A stretch of DNA of 64,000 nucleotides from the NCBI GenBank assembly GCA_037127315.1, contig JBBBDQ010000419.1:6057501-6121500 (forward strand), given 5' to 3'. Numbering within the stretch: the stretch's first letter is position 1; each line of letters begins with the position of its first letter. Made by a program: the position numbers and the translations under genes. Positions 30,016-41,000 of the stretch are shown one piece after another. Source of the stretch: Ascarosepion bandense (taxonomy: Eukaryota; Mollusca; Cephalopoda; Sepiida; Sepiidae). Below the pieces are notes generated by a model. It made no database searches, was not told the origin of the DNA, and saw only the letters and a program-made list of their open reading frames with translations.

Positions 30016-30657
30016 ATATAACCACCAAATGAAAAAAGATCACAGATTAAGCCACAAACACAAATACACACAAGAACACAATAATTCAACCTTTAAGAAG
30101 TCATATATAACCAACAAGGTTAGAAAAAGGCAAAGCGAATAAAAAAAGGTCAATGCAATATAAAGAGGTCAACGTAAATGGCAAGAACAAACCAACTAAA
30201 AAACGATTAAGTGGTCACCTATTCAATACAAATCACTTAAGCGGACACCCTTTCACGCTTACATTAAAAAGGAATAAAAATAAATCAAGCAGCTGCACGA
30301 TGAAAAGAGGACCAACCAATGATAAATAAGACCACTTCCACAACAAAATAATAAATTACACCAATCTCCATATAGACAAGAAGAAAAAAACAATCAAACA
30401 AAAAAAAAGGGACTTGACAGCAAATTGAAAACCCAGCCCTAATAAGTGACTACATCATAACTGTGTCTTCACGAAACTTTGAAGTCGGCATGAACCTGCT
30501 CAGTTAAAGTGACAAATTATTTGCCTATCAACGCTCTATCTCTACCCCGATATCGAGCACTTTCTGATAAAAACTCTGGTTATGAAAATATCTTTTATCA
30601 GTAAAACTACTAAAAAAAAAACAACAATCTTAGCGCTAAACATTATCACAACTCAAC

Positions 30658-30660
<3 letters not shown>
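30013..30660. other. A-rich unassigned segment
   Basis: Strong strand asymmetry: about half of the plus strand is A, with few T runs. It contains GGTCA/GGTCAAC and AAGTGGTCAC, CTTAAGCGGACACCC. No coding frame or known family was recognised; it could be the 3' UTR of an unknown retroelement read from either strand. Confidence 0.35.

Positions 30661-30717
<57 letters not shown>
30660..30717 (+). repeat. (GT)n microsatellite
   Basis: Pure TG run of about 57 bp. Confidence 0.95.
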
Positions 30718-30718
<1 letters not shown>

Positions 30719-30946
30719 CAAAGTGTGGTTGGGTAAGTTTTTTTGCGTAAGAATAAGAAAAAAGCAGAGAGTGTTTGTACTGGGTCAGCTTATTCACTTA
30801 ATCTGTCCTGTTATGTTTAGTTTACAGCAACGTTTTTCCGTCAGCGCCACTTCTTACAATTATGGGATTATTGTCAGTCTGGGGTAATTTACGCCGTCTT
30901 TTCAGAGTAGACACGTTGATCACTAAAGTTGGTGGATGGAGTTGAG

Positions 30947-30987
<41 letters not shown>

Positions 30988-31093
30988 CGTTTGTCAAAAA
31001 GTGCGAGGCGAGGCTGTATGAAAGAAAGAGACTATATAACTGAAAACGTGGTACTCAAATATTCAGCTTGCAGAAATGAAGAGGAGAATAATT
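30718..31093. other. Unassigned DNA with (GATA)n
   Basis: (GATA)n at 30950-30986. No other feature seen. Confidence 0.4.
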
Positions 31094-31262
31094 TTTTTTT
31101 AAAATCATATCACCCCAAGCAAGGCGATAACGCCACTGATGCGCAGGGGGCTACGTAAGGGTAAAAAGATTGGAAAAGAGAAAGCCGGAAACCAAACCAA
31201 ATCCTGAACAGGAAACAAGGGATGAGCCTCTTCACCTGTTCAATAGACGTGGGTGGAGTGTA
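31094..31262 (-). mobile_element. Short LINE-tailed element, one monomer
   Basis: TTTTTTTTAAAATCATATCACCCC (complement of the tail), AAGCAAGGCGATAACGCC, GCGCAGGGGGCTACG, then one monomer to GACGTGGGTGGAGTGTAA. No second monomer. Confidence 0.85.
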
Positions 31263-31321
31263 ATTTAAATTGCAATTTCAAACCGTAAAGAAGCCACTGC
31301 CCAATCTTTCTTAGGAATTGT

Positions 31322-31333
31322 TGCGCGCGCGCA

Positions 31334-31400
<67 letters not shown>
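31322..31400 (+). repeat. (GC)n(CA)n microsatellite
   Basis: TGCGCGCGCGCACGCGC followed by a pure CA run of about 66 bp. Confidence 0.95.
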
Positions 31401-31405
<5 letters not shown>

Positions 31406-31479
31406 CCCTTGTTCTATTAAAAACTACGTAAATTTGACTATGAAAACGTTACACAAATTTTCACGTTTTCAATACCTCC

Positions 31480-31483
<4 letters not shown>

Positions 31484-31540
<57 letters not shown>
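31484..31540. repeat. (TA)n microsatellite
   Basis: Pure TA run of about 56 bp. Confidence 0.95.
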
Positions 31541-31542
<2 letters not shown>

Positions 31543-31639
31543 TTCATTCAGTAATAAATTTGAACACTCTCGGCTACTGGCGTTTGTTTACGTTGCATAT
31601 AACACTCTACTGAGCACCCATAGCCCAGACGTAGAATCG

Positions 31640-31717
31640 CAGAATGATGTAAATTTGATCGGGTTTCAATCTTGGCCAGAAGGAATCGGATGAGCTGTGA
31701 TACATCTCTCTGCGGAT

Positions 31718-31748
<31 letters not shown>
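31640..31748 (-). mobile_element. Terminal fragment of unknown repeat ending in (TA)n
   Basis: GATGAGCTGTGATACATC and TCTGCGGATGACTATATATA occur here and, in opposite orientation, at 37625-37700 (complement). Both copies stop at a (TA)n run, so this is likely the conserved end of a retroelement (possibly Penelope-like). Confidence 0.5.
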
Positions 31749-31751
<3 letters not shown>

Positions 31752-31879
31752 TGCTATATTTATGAGCAAAAGTGTTCAATATCAGTAATAAACACCGGGT
31801 TAACAACGGTTGACATGTTTCATGCCTATAAGGAAAAGGAATAGAGAGAGTATAAGGAGACAAAAATATGATGAAAAGG

Positions 31880-31965
31880 AGTGTTGTAATGGTTGTCTCA
31901 CTAGAACAAGCTTGTCTCACTAGAACAATTACGACTGAGTAGTGAGTTCGATCCCCACTGCGTGC
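31880..31965 (+). pseudogene. tRNA-like sequence with internal duplication
   Basis: AATGGTTGTCTCACTAG (box-A-like) and GTGAGTTCGATCCCCACTGC (T arm with a GTTCGATCC box B). An 18-bp unit TTGTCTCACTAGAACAA is repeated twice in tandem. Related to the tRNA-like sequences at 60888 and 61012. The extra 18 bp rules out a normal tRNA fold. Confidence 0.6.
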
Positions 31966-32015
31966 CACATACTTTTGATTTGCGCCACAACTAAGCTATC
32001 CTTACCATGCACCCC

Positions 32016-32021
<6 letters not shown>

Positions 32022-32063
<42 letters not shown>
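32022..32063 (+). repeat. (CA)n microsatellite
   Basis: Pure CA run. Confidence 0.95.
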
Positions 32064-32068
<5 letters not shown>

Positions 32069-33300
32069 TGGAAAAGTACACCTTGCAACAATAATGAAAG
32101 TACCCCACCTAACGCATAAATTAATTGAATCAAGCATAGCATAATTATAACGAAAAATGGGGAAAAAGTTATTTAACTGCTGAAACCTCCTGATGGACTG
32201 AAAAATTAATGATCCTCGACAACATAAATGCCAAAGTCTATTTGTATTAATCCTATATATATATATTGCAAAATAAAAAGCAAAATCCGTGTAACTAAAT
32301 TAAATTCCCTCGTAGTAACAAAAACGGGCTCAAAATCCAATCTTCTCCTAGCAAAAGCGAATATTGCTCATTCACTCGCCAAACTCAAAAATCATCCTTT
32401 TCTCTTAAAACCCCCAAAATCTCTCTCCCAAATCACAAAAAAAAAAAAAAAGCCTTTATTCACCAAGCGAATTTTCTGATTGGTCACGCCAGACCCAGCG
32501 GGAAGAAAATTAGCATAGCTTGTAATACTCATAGCAGTTCTTTTTTTGTCAACAATTCTGTAATTTTCTCTTCGGTAGACCACGAACTCTATTTTGAGGT
32601 AGACGATTTTCTTTTTCGTTACACTTCCCCACCCCGTTTCATCGGTGACACCTATCTTAGTCTTCTTTTGAAGGAACAACGTACTCGCCTTTTCTTAGAT
32701 CGATTTCCTACATGCCAGACGAACTCTCTTTTGTCGAGAATAAGGCAAGTCCAGTTTACCATTTCTGCTATTCTGCGTTTCTAGTTAACTATTTCTGCCA
32801 TATATATATATATATATATATATATGGAATAAAACGGCCACTATCCTAAACACATATTATTCTAATAGAAATGGTGTTCATTAAAAAATATATACAACTA
32901 AATATATATTCAAGCAAAGATTTCCGGGAAAGAATAAGAACTGGTTTAAGTAATTTTATACTAAAAAACATACCAAAGATTAAATGGCTGGAGAACTTCA
33001 TGCAGTATTTCTTTGAGTTAAGACTGTCCCGACCTACGACGGTTCATGGTTACGACGCAATTTCCATTAACCTTGTTTCAACTTCTACCGTTTGCTTCGT
33101 ACATACGACGCAAACGGCGCGGCAAAGAGTACGCGTCGCCGCGGAGGATTACATTGAAAAAATATGTTAATTATAGTTCTATGAATTCACGTGTTCCCTA
33201 GATTTGCTGCTGTTTTCGTGTACTGCAAATGAGACATATCTTACACTTCGTTATCTCATAAGCAATGACGTCTCTTTGCAAGCAGATCATAGCATATTTA
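32064..33300. other. Unassigned DNA with a CpG-rich island-like stretch
   Basis: (TA)n at 32800-32825. At 33030-33150 CG dinucleotides cluster (GACCTACGACGG, TACGACGC, ACGACGCAAACGGCGCGGC, TACGCGTCGCCGCGGAGG), in a 99-codon plus-strand frame (32871-33170) with no known domain. Nothing else recognised. Confidence 0.35.
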
Positions 33301-33399
33301 CAATTTTCTTTTTTTTTTAAATCAGCATCAACCATGAAAATGAACTCAGGTCCCTGTCCGAATCATGTGACACTCCTCATGTTGAGCGTCACCCACTCG

Positions 33400-33960
33400 A
33401 CAATGCCTCAGTCCAAGGGATAAAAACTTGAAAAATCGGAGGCTATACGATATGGAGACGTGAGTGTTAAAGTTATTCAGTGACTCCTTGGTCAAATGTG
33501 CGACGTGAGATCATAGTCATGCTGCAATACATACAGTCACTGATTTCGCTTTCCGTGACACGTTGATGGTTGCATTAATCCGGAGACCCTGCGATAAGTG
33601 GTTCGATGGCATGACATGATTCCTTTGTTCAGAAATTCCTGGATCATTACAGACAACCTGAACATCGTGTGCATCATCGTGGATACGTTGCTAGGGTTTG
33701 TTTGTGATTCTATAGCGCCAGTCCACAATGTACAAAAACGGATGGTTTATAGGACACGAACGTTTCACTTGCTCAAAACCATTTTTTATATACAGCTGAC
33801 TGTTTAGATATTTCTGAACGACTTTGAAGCTATACGTGACATCCGCATGAAAGTCTCGATCTGATGAGATTATTTGAATGATTTTTCAGGTTAATGCTTT
33901 GGTTTTGTGATAATTTTTTGCGTTGGGAGAAACAACCTCTGACATACTCGTCGCCTCGCC
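33400..33960. repeat. Unclassified dispersed repeat X, copy 1
   Basis: The segment about 33690-33930 (GTTTGTTTGTGATTCTATAGCGCCAGT, ACAGCTGACTGTTTAGATATTTCTGAA, GTCTCGATCTGATGAGATTA, GGTTAATGCTTTGGTTTTG) recurs at 41950-42130 and 42585-42660. The left part has short frames on both strands without clear domains. Confidence 0.5.
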
Positions 33961-34289
33961 TTGTTTAACTCGACAATTCGGAAAAAAAAACTGACTAAGG
34001 TTGATGGCTAGTGTTATGAGTAAAGCATGACTTTTAATTTTTTGTGTCAGATCGAAAGCTGCTATGTTAATGTTCTCGATATCACAGCAAAAAAAAAACA
34101 AAAAACAAAAAACAAAACAAAAAAAAACTAGAACTTTGTAATTTGGCGCATGCTGAATAACATTATGTTTCATTTATGGCGCACTGAAAATGTGTTCTTA
34201 AATACTCAGTGTACCGTACACTGATAAAATAAATCGACACTGGTATGCTACATAAAGAGAGCTTAACTTTCTTATTTGAAGAAGCAGAC

Positions 34290-34800
34290 AGAATGTATAG
34301 TCTTCAGTACGCAACAGAATGTATAGTCGCCAGTACGAGCAGGAGTCCAAGATGCGGGCTTCAAACTTTTAATCTCGTCATGAAAAATCACGGGAATTTA
34401 ATTATCTAGGAAGAGTTTTGACAGCTGATCAAAAATATGATGTCGAAATCCATAGGCTCATCTGAAGAACGAAAAATGTCTTTCAAAAACTATACAAAGT
34501 ATATAGAAAAAATAATTTGAATCAAAGCTAAAAGTGCTGAGCCGTTAATGTAATAGCAATTCATTTAGATGGCAGTGAATACTGGACAGATGGAGAAAAA
34601 AACCAGGCAACAAATGTTGTTCTACAGGAGGATGTTGTGAATAGTAAGGCATGCACATGTGAGATATAATGAAACTCTCAGGAAAATTGTAATAAAAAGA
34701 ACACTTATAATGTGAATCAGAAAGAGCCAGTTGAGATTTGTAGAACACATAATGAAGAAAGAAGGATTGGAGAATTTGACACGGACAGGATATACTAAGC
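34290..34800 (+). pseudogene. RTE-like LINE fragment, old, plus strand
   Basis: Short frames keep the family order: EFNYLGRVLTADQKYDVEIH (34390-34450), KNVFQKLYK, GSEYWTD, QMLFYRRML and QLRFVEHIMKKEGLENLTRT (34725-34785). Numerous stops. The 3' end is lost at the following SINE. Confidence 0.7.
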
Positions 34801-34840
34801 GATGTGAGTAGCATATTTAATAAGCTTCTGATAATAAATG

Positions 34841-35149
34841 TGCAGTGTGTTGCAGTGAATATCGGCTAGGAATGAGAAAACGAAGAGCCGAGTTCGAATT
34901 CACGTCGAATTTGTTTCATTCACTTACGCACAAATACCCTTGGGAAAGGCATGAATCCATTCTTCTCCCTCTATTTATAGGTTAAATAGCAAAACGGATT
35001 GAATTCTACAGCCTTGGCTTGCAACCTGTCAACCGCAGAAAAAAATGACAAACTATTGTGGAAAATCTTCTGCCTAGTCAGTCATGCCTCGAAAGAGACA
35101 TGATCGCCCAAGCGTGTATAACGTATAGTGACGCAATTAACTGACTGAA
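34841..35149 (+). mobile_element. tRNA-headed SINE, full length, diverged
   Basis: Box A GTGTTGCAGTGAATATCGG, box B GCCGAGTTCGAATTC, body with CAAATACCCTTGGGAAAGGC, hairpin GCCTCGAAAGAGACATGATC and tail TTAACTGACTG. Confidence 0.85.
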
Positions 35150-35485
35150 ATGGATGACAAATCAGGGATTAGGAGGGATAATAAAAAAGCAATTACTGCT
35201 AATAACTACAAAGAATTTGTGGCTATTTTTACACACACTTACATAGATATATGTATACGAGGGTAAGTAAAAAATTATCCGCACTTTCTCCGTGACATAG
35301 CTTTAAGTTTCTCACCCTGTCTTCTGTTCATGCGTACTATTAGTTGGTACTATTGAGGTCACGTGATCAAAGTTTGAGCTTCATCACGCCAATTTTTTTG
35401 TTGCTGATACAGTATAGACATGGCCGCTCCACTAACAGCGTGTACCAAGGAACTAAGAACTTCAGTAAAAGTATAAGAATTAAGA
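35150..35485. other. Unassigned DNA, possible mariner end
   Basis: GAGGGTAAGTAAAAAATTATCC near 35260 looks like a mariner-type terminal repeat, but no matching second end or coding sequence was found. Confidence 0.3.
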
Positions 35486-35489
35486 CAGG

Positions 35490-35675
35490 AGAATGGCCTT
35501 ATATCTAAATTTTTGAAGTTCAAAGTTGACTTGGAAGCAGGAAGCAAGAAGAAATTTCCACAAGCTAGAAGTACGACAGAAGAAACTGTTAGCATAGAAC
35601 TTACGGTTACATCTAGCCATTTTAACGGTAAACCGATGAGACCATATTGCTAATCTAGAACTGCCCTTAAATTAA
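35490..35675 (-). mobile_element. LINE-B 3' coding fragment, minus strand
   Basis: The minus strand reads FTVKMARCNRKFYANSFF, LACGNFFLLPASKSTLNFKN (with frameshift), parallel to the RT C-terminus at 42236-42457. It lacks the 3' tail. Confidence 0.6.
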
Positions 35676-36334
35676 TAGTCTTATTTTCGCATACATACAC
35701 TTTCATTTAAAATATCCATCAATTGCTTTATTACACGTGACACGTATCTGACCAATGAAATCAAATCTCAGTCAACATACTGTCACTGGGTCACACACAC
35801 ACACACACAAAAAAAAAATTACATTATATATATATTTTTTCTGCACGACTCAACGATATAATTATTGCAAAAAATAAAATAATAAGGCACTGTAAAGAGC
35901 TAACAAAAGTTAAGAGCTTTCATAACTGGTATTAAAGTTTAATAACTGGTAGTAGAGAGAATGAACTGAGTCTACGCTGCCTCGCTATTGACTCTCTAAT
36001 GAACTCAGCCAACGCTGCCTCGCAATTGTCTCTCTCTGTCCATGAGCGTGAGAGAAGGGACATATATATATATATACATATGGCTAAATTTTTACTTTTA
36101 AATGCTTGGCTCTTGCTTATGAGGGAGGGGTATGTCTTCTACTATGAGACATAGATATCAGGCTGCTTTCCCCTTCTTACTTCCTTACATTCAAAAATTG
36201 TTAATCCCACCCCATTTTATTTTCCTGTGTATGGATGATTTTTTTGGGACTTCTACCGGTATAAAATCTTTTAACACATTTGAATTTGATTAAATAAAAT
36301 TTTCGTTTCGCCGTTGCTGAAGAAGCGAAATTTT

Positions 36335-36340
<6 letters not shown>
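35676..36340. other. Unassigned DNA with a 39-bp duplication
   Basis: At 35955-36035 two imperfect units (AATGAACTGAGTCTACGCTG; ATGAACTCAGCCAACGCTG) repeat with a period of about 39. Short CA and TA runs near 35793 and 36062. Confidence 0.4.

Positions 36341-36384
<44 letters not shown>
36341..36384. repeat. (TA)n microsatellite
   Basis: Pure TA run. Confidence 0.95.
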
Positions 36385-36389
<5 letters not shown>

Positions 36390-36949
36390 ACGGTCTTTAT
36401 TATAGTAGAGATAATTGCAGCAACGGCATCATGTATTAATGACAGGCTGAATTCTGTAAATATTTCATATAGTTAACTGAATATCTTTGAGCTTTTTTTT
36501 TGTTTTTAATAAATGCCTACTATATATATATAAAGCATTTAGGTTAGAGTAAAGAAAATAGAGAGCCATAAGAATTTTGCCAAATTTTAACAGGAAGTCA
36601 CAGACAATTGTTTATATATATTTGGTGACACAACTTAAAAGTGATATTATGAGCGTCGCCAGTATCTGGAGACATGGTGTAAACTGAAATAACACTACCC
36701 GCATATCCTAATTGTTTAAAATTCGTTTTTGTATATATTTGTGTAGTGATATTATGCTTTTTTAAACCATTGTAATGACAATTTTAAGCTCTACTCTGTA
36801 TCGAGCACTCTTTATAAAAGGAAATGCTTGAACAGTGGGTTTTTAATCTACGTGTTCTTTCACTTTTCTGTAATATATATACAATACAAGTTATCCCGAT
36901 TCCAGAGTTTCGTAGATGGACGCTCTGTTAATCACTCCATCGACTCGTC

Positions 36950-36953
<4 letters not shown>
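36385..36953. other. Unassigned AT-rich DNA
   Basis: Nothing recognised apart from short TA runs at 36521 and 36615. Confidence 0.35.
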
Positions 36954-37015
<62 letters not shown>

Positions 37016-37106
37016 AGAAGTGTATGAACGCGAATTGAACGAAACAAAATCGATTCAACTTCCCACACTGATAACCGATACACTAATCGCACATCTTTCT
37101 CATACA

Positions 37107-37175
<69 letters not shown>
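36954..37175. repeat. Inverted microsatellite pair (GT)n ... (CA)n(TA)n
   Basis: (GT)29 at 36954-37012 and (CA)n at 37109-37161 plus TA to 37178, separated by 96 bp. The two runs are complementary and could form a hairpin of about 50 bp. Frames on both strands through the runs are not genes. Confidence 0.9.
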
Positions 37176-37179
<4 letters not shown>

Positions 37180-37269
37180 CACAATACCATAACACATATC
37201 TTCGCAGCCGTAACAGCTAGTTGCTGTAAGATGCCCTGACGGACCCTTTCCCTCTTCATGCTGTTTCTA

Positions 37270-37400
37270 AAGTTTTTGTTTCTTTCTCCCAGATTGGTTG
37301 CCATCTCTTGAATCTAGTCTCCTCCGCTATTTAGCCCATAGTCGTAGGAAGATGGATTCAAGCCTTTTCCTAGGGCAAAAGTCCGCAGTGAACGAAACAA
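37270..37400 (-). mobile_element. SINE fragment (subfamily B), minus strand
   Basis: TTTCTCCCAGATTGGTTGCC, TTTAGCCCATAGTCG and CTTTTCCTAGGGCAAAAGTCCGC correspond to the complement of the SINE middle. Tail and head are missing. Confidence 0.5.
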
Positions 37401-37436
37401 ACTAGTTATACATCTGTGTTTGTCTCTGCGTGTGCT

Positions 37437-37462
37437 TTTGTGTGTGTGTGTGTGTGTGTGTG
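37437..37462 (+). repeat. (GT)n microsatellite
   Basis: TGTG run of about 25 bp. Confidence 0.9.
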
Positions 37463-37614
37463 GCACGTGCTAACAGTCGGTTTTGCGTAGTTATAAACAC
37501 AGTCATGTAATACTTTTTGTGAATATAGTACATATATTCCTCGCGCACGCATACATACACATAGCAAATTACATATATTTGAAATCCCACATTTGCATTT
37601 ATTATGAATACCTG

Positions 37615-37720
37615 TAATGAGTATATATATAGTCATCCGCAGACAGATCTGTTTCGCTGTATCACAGCTCATCAGTACGGTTAGACATCCGATTGCATCA
37701 TTATATATATATATATATAA
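37615..37720 (+). mobile_element. Terminal fragment of unknown repeat next to (TA)n
   Basis: ATATATATAGTCATCCGCAG, ACAGATCTGTTTCGCTGTAT and CACAGCTCATCAGTACGG form the inverted counterpart of the fragment at 31640-31748. A TA run precedes it, and another follows at 37702. Confidence 0.5.
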
Positions 37721-37739
37721 AATGATGCTAAATCTGTAG

Positions 37740-38068
37740 ACGGAGAGGGTAATCCCAAAAAGATCTAATTTAATATAAAATATTAAAGAGATAAATCTAT
37801 ATAGAGAACTCAATGGATATCGTCCAGAGCATCATGATATACATAAAGGTAAACTCAAGACATTATCTAAAGTGCTTATAAACTATAATTTATTTCGACG
37901 ACTAAGTTTTAGTTTTTGTACCCATCTCATAAAACCGCAACTTCAACCCTGTTTAATTTTCGGTTTAGGAGAAATATATATCTTTTTTGGCAGCAATCTT
38001 TAATTTAAACATGTTTCGTCAAAAACTACCGACAAGGAAGATTCTATTAGTTTTTGATTTTTGCTGGA

Positions 38069-38070
<2 letters not shown>
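37740..38070. other. Unassigned AT-rich DNA
   Basis: Nothing recognised. Confidence 0.3.

Positions 38071-38120
<50 letters not shown>
38071..38120 (+). repeat. (CA)n microsatellite
   Basis: Pure CA run of about 50 bp; complementary to the (TG)n at 38411-38452. Confidence 0.95.
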
Positions 38121-38123
<3 letters not shown>

Positions 38124-38375
38124 CCCCTCCCCATAAAAAAACCCCAAAAAACACAAATATACACGCTATCACCAAACATAAGGGTAAAATAACAACATCG
38201 AAAAAATAACATTTTTGAAAATGGCCAGTGAAGTGGCTGAAAGCGCTTGGAAAGTCGAAAATTATGGTACATTTTTACACTCCTTATCTCCAGTAAATAT
38301 AAAACATGTAAGAAAACTGTAAAAATTAAATCAAAAATTAATAAAATATACCTCGTCGGTCGTTTATAACGAAAC

Positions 38376-38379
<4 letters not shown>
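38121..38379. other. Unassigned DNA between complementary microsatellites
   Basis: AACCCCCTCCCCATAAAAAAACCCC at the start, no frame or family recognised. Confidence 0.35.

Positions 38380-38452
<73 letters not shown>
38380..38452. repeat. (TA)n(TG)n compound microsatellite
   Basis: TA to about 38410, then TG to 38452. Confidence 0.95.
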
Positions 38453-38455
<3 letters not shown>

Positions 38456-38542
38456 TTGAAAACGGTCACCTTTTTGAACGCACGCCCGCACACACACATA
38501 CATATATTTATTGTTTTTAGATAATTACACTAACTTCTGGTC

Positions 38543-39034
38543 GTGCTATACTTGAGCCAGGATTTCCTGATTGCTCAACTTGTCAGAACATCTGCCACCT
38601 CCCCTGGACCACACCGTCCGCCTAGCTTCAACTGTTTTCCTCGTGTCACTCGTTCTGTTTTGTTTTTTACCCCGACCCTCACCTTGGTTTCTGTACTGTT
38701 GTTATTGTGTCTCTGTCTAGTTGTCAGGAACAATGTTATAAAACAATCTGCCCACTTCATTTTTTTCTCGGATTTGTTTATCCTTTCTTTTCCTCCCCTT
38801 TGGCTCCTTCTTTCTCTCTTGGTTGTTTTCAGGCGTTCCTGTGTATTATTATTTTTTTCCTTTTCTTTTTCAGCCGTTCTCCTGTTGTTACTACTTTTTT
38901 TTCCGCCAGATTTGCTCGCTCTTGATATCCTTAGCAATCTGTCATTTCAGTCACGCCTCTTTTATTGTTTATCCTTTTTTCCTTCTTTTAACGTCTGCTT
39001 CCTTCATTTCTCTTCTATTCGTCTTCATTCTTGA
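38543..39034 (+). other. Pyrimidine-rich open frame of 163 codons, unlikely gene
   Basis: The longest frame here outside the LINEs. It encodes mainly Leu, Phe, Ser and Cys (for example VSVLLLLCLCLVV, FFSFSFSAVLLLLLLFFPP), as expected from a C/T-rich strand lacking A. The opposite strand is also open for 120 codons (38937-38575) with Lys/Arg/Glu-rich sequence. No domain recognised. It might be hydrophobic by composition alone. Confidence 0.25.
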
Positions 39035-39179
39035 TGTTCTTTTACTGGTCGATTTTCCAACCCAATCTCCCGTTTGCTGTTATTTTCTTTTCTATACACA
39101 TTTAACTTCATGTATTTATCCCGTTTGACTTTTTCTCTTTCAATGTACAAGGTTTCATTTTTATTTTCTACTTCGTCTT

Positions 39180-39180
<1 letters not shown>

Positions 39181-39213
<33 letters not shown>
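39181..39213 (+). repeat. (CT)n microsatellite
   Basis: TCTC run of about 32 bp inside a CT-rich region. Confidence 0.9.
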
Positions 39214-39216
<3 letters not shown>

Positions 39217-39539
39217 TTTTACTTTTATAACTAGTTCCTTATGATTCCATCTTTTTCTTAGGCTACATTATAAAGAGACGTCAAGATTGTCCATTATCAA
39301 GAAGTTTCATTCAGTTTTCATGGATATTTTGCCTTATTCGACTGGTAAGCATTTGTAAGGAGAGCTGAGATTAAATGTCTTTAGGGACGCATTTGTTGTA
39401 ATTGAAATCAAATCTTTATAAGAGGGGATTAGTATAATAACGATGTTGTTGTCAACTTAACCATAAACGCCGTAATCCTTTGACTCGGATTTTCTCCCAT
39501 CGTATCCATGGATTCGCATTTAGGCATACACTTAACAAT

Positions 39540-40265
39540 ACTTCTTCTTCTATGTGGCGTGTTTCTTTATGACGTAGATGATCATGGCTCTCCACTTTTT
39601 TCGTTGCTCTTAATATACCTTCACCTGTTATTCCACTCAAACCACACCCCACCATCCATATATTTACCTCCATCAGGTATGTCGTGCGCTGCTTTCCCTT
39701 GTCTCTCTTTCTCTCTATAGGTCACGTGAGAATCAGGCTCTCCAAGCCCTCCTTTCTCATTACATGTCCCAAAAACTTCAGCTGTCTTTTCCTGATGTTA
39801 AGTATCAGCTTCCTTTGAGTGTCCATCCTCTCCTAAACCTCGTCATTGCTTGTGTGCTCCGTCTATGATATCCTCAGCATCCTTCTGTAGAACCACATTT
39901 TGGTTGCTTCAAGTCTTTTTTTTTATCTTGGATGAAATTGTTCATCATTCCCTGCCATAATGAAGGACAGACATCACACAAGAATCCAGTACTCTCTTCT
40001 TCCGTTTTCAGCGAAATTTTCTTGTCGCTTAATACTCTACTCAGCTTCTGGAATACATCCTTGGCTATGCCAATGCGCTTTCAGATCTCCGTATCGCCCT
40101 TTCCGTCCTCTGTCAGAACACCTCTCAGGTACTTAAATTTCTTCACCTGTTTGATTTTAGTATCCCCAACATGTAATTGGCATTTTGGGGTCCTTTTTTT
40201 ACTGATTACCATGCATTCCGTTTTCTGATAGATGACATGTCCTTTCTTTCCTATTTCTTTAACTA
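39540..40265 (-). pseudogene. RTE-like LINE reverse transcriptase C-terminus, fragment 3
   Basis: Left end TACTTCTTCTTCTATGTGGC is the complement of the family 3' terminus. Minus-strand frames and their shifted continuations give AKDVFQKLSRVLSDKKISLK, PSWQGMMNNFIQDKKKDLK, MWFYRRMLRIS and the GMWLSGITGEGILRATKK region (39673-39452 frame). Three minus-strand fragments (4516, 16347, 39540) are truncated within 30 bp of each other at their 5' sides (near the MHGHQ/KTECMVI-like start), which suggests a common source. Confidence 0.75.
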
Positions 40266-40494
40266 CTTCCTGTAAGTGGATTTGTATTTTCTTTCTTCTC
40301 TACTAAATCTATAAATGCGGCTGAACGGAGGACACTTGGAAATATAAACTGCTTCTCTATTAATATTAAAGTGTATAAGAACAATCTAGTTTCGTTTATA
40401 AAATGGGGAGGGAGAATTATTTTGCAGTGATTTTCTACTAGATTGGAACCGACGTTCAATCTATTCTTAACTGAGACAAAAGATGGCTTTTTAA

Positions 40495-41000
40495 TTTTAA
40501 CACCCCTAAATTATCATATTACTCAATAAATCCTAGGCCTAACTAATAAAATAACAACTTTTAGGCAAAATTCGACTTTATTCATCAACATCGTCTCCTT
40601 TTATGATGATACACTGATTCCAATGCTTCTCTAACAATTCGATGCCTTTTTGGAAGAACCATTTGTCTTTAGCCTCAGTTTCCGATATCACTTCTTCATT
40701 GGAGTCAAATCTATTTCCCTTAAAACATTCTCCTGAGGTCTGCAAACAGCTAGCAATCGCTGGGGGCCAGATCTGGAGAATAGGGTGGATGTAGAAGCAA
40801 TTCGAAGGGCAATTCATGTAGTTTTGCCATCGTTACGATCGACTTGTGACACGGTGCGTTGTCTTGAATAAAGATCACTTTCTTCTTCATTTGTGACCGT
40901 TTTTTGGTGATTTTTTCCTTCACATATGTTTGTACTACAGCCTTTGTAATATATTTGTTTAACACTATTCCCTTTTTATGTCTTTATATCTGGCCTCAAC
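40495..41000 (-). pseudogene. Mariner transposase C-terminal half, minus strand
   Basis: The minus-strand frame 40965-40750 reads KKRSQMKKKVIFIQDNAPCH (second catalytic Asp in QDNAPCH) and LLHPPYSPDLAPSDC (third Asp in PDLAPSD, 34-residue spacing typical of mariner D34D). After a frameshift near 40760 the frame 40817-40578 continues GNRFDSNEEVISETEAKDKW and FFQKGIELLEKHWNQCIIIK. The N-terminal half is absent. This is the best-preserved mariner catalytic region in the window. Confidence 0.8.

Noticed and set aside
32392..32679. Minus-strand 95-codon frame
   Set aside because: No recognisable motif, and a Phe/Lys run from a poly-A tract.
33537..33807. Tc1-like transposase fragment on the minus strand
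   Set aside because: Partial similarity to a helix-turn-helix segment was not consistent in order; left as unclassified repeat X.
36100..36340. Penelope-like 3' end based on CGCCGTTGCTGAAGAAGCGAAA
   Set aside because: The motif resembles such ends, but there is no coding sequence or second copy in the window to support it.
38543..39034. 163-codon frame as a membrane protein gene
   Set aside because: Hydrophobicity follows from a C/T-rich strand; no start context, domain or splice signals; the reverse strand is open too.
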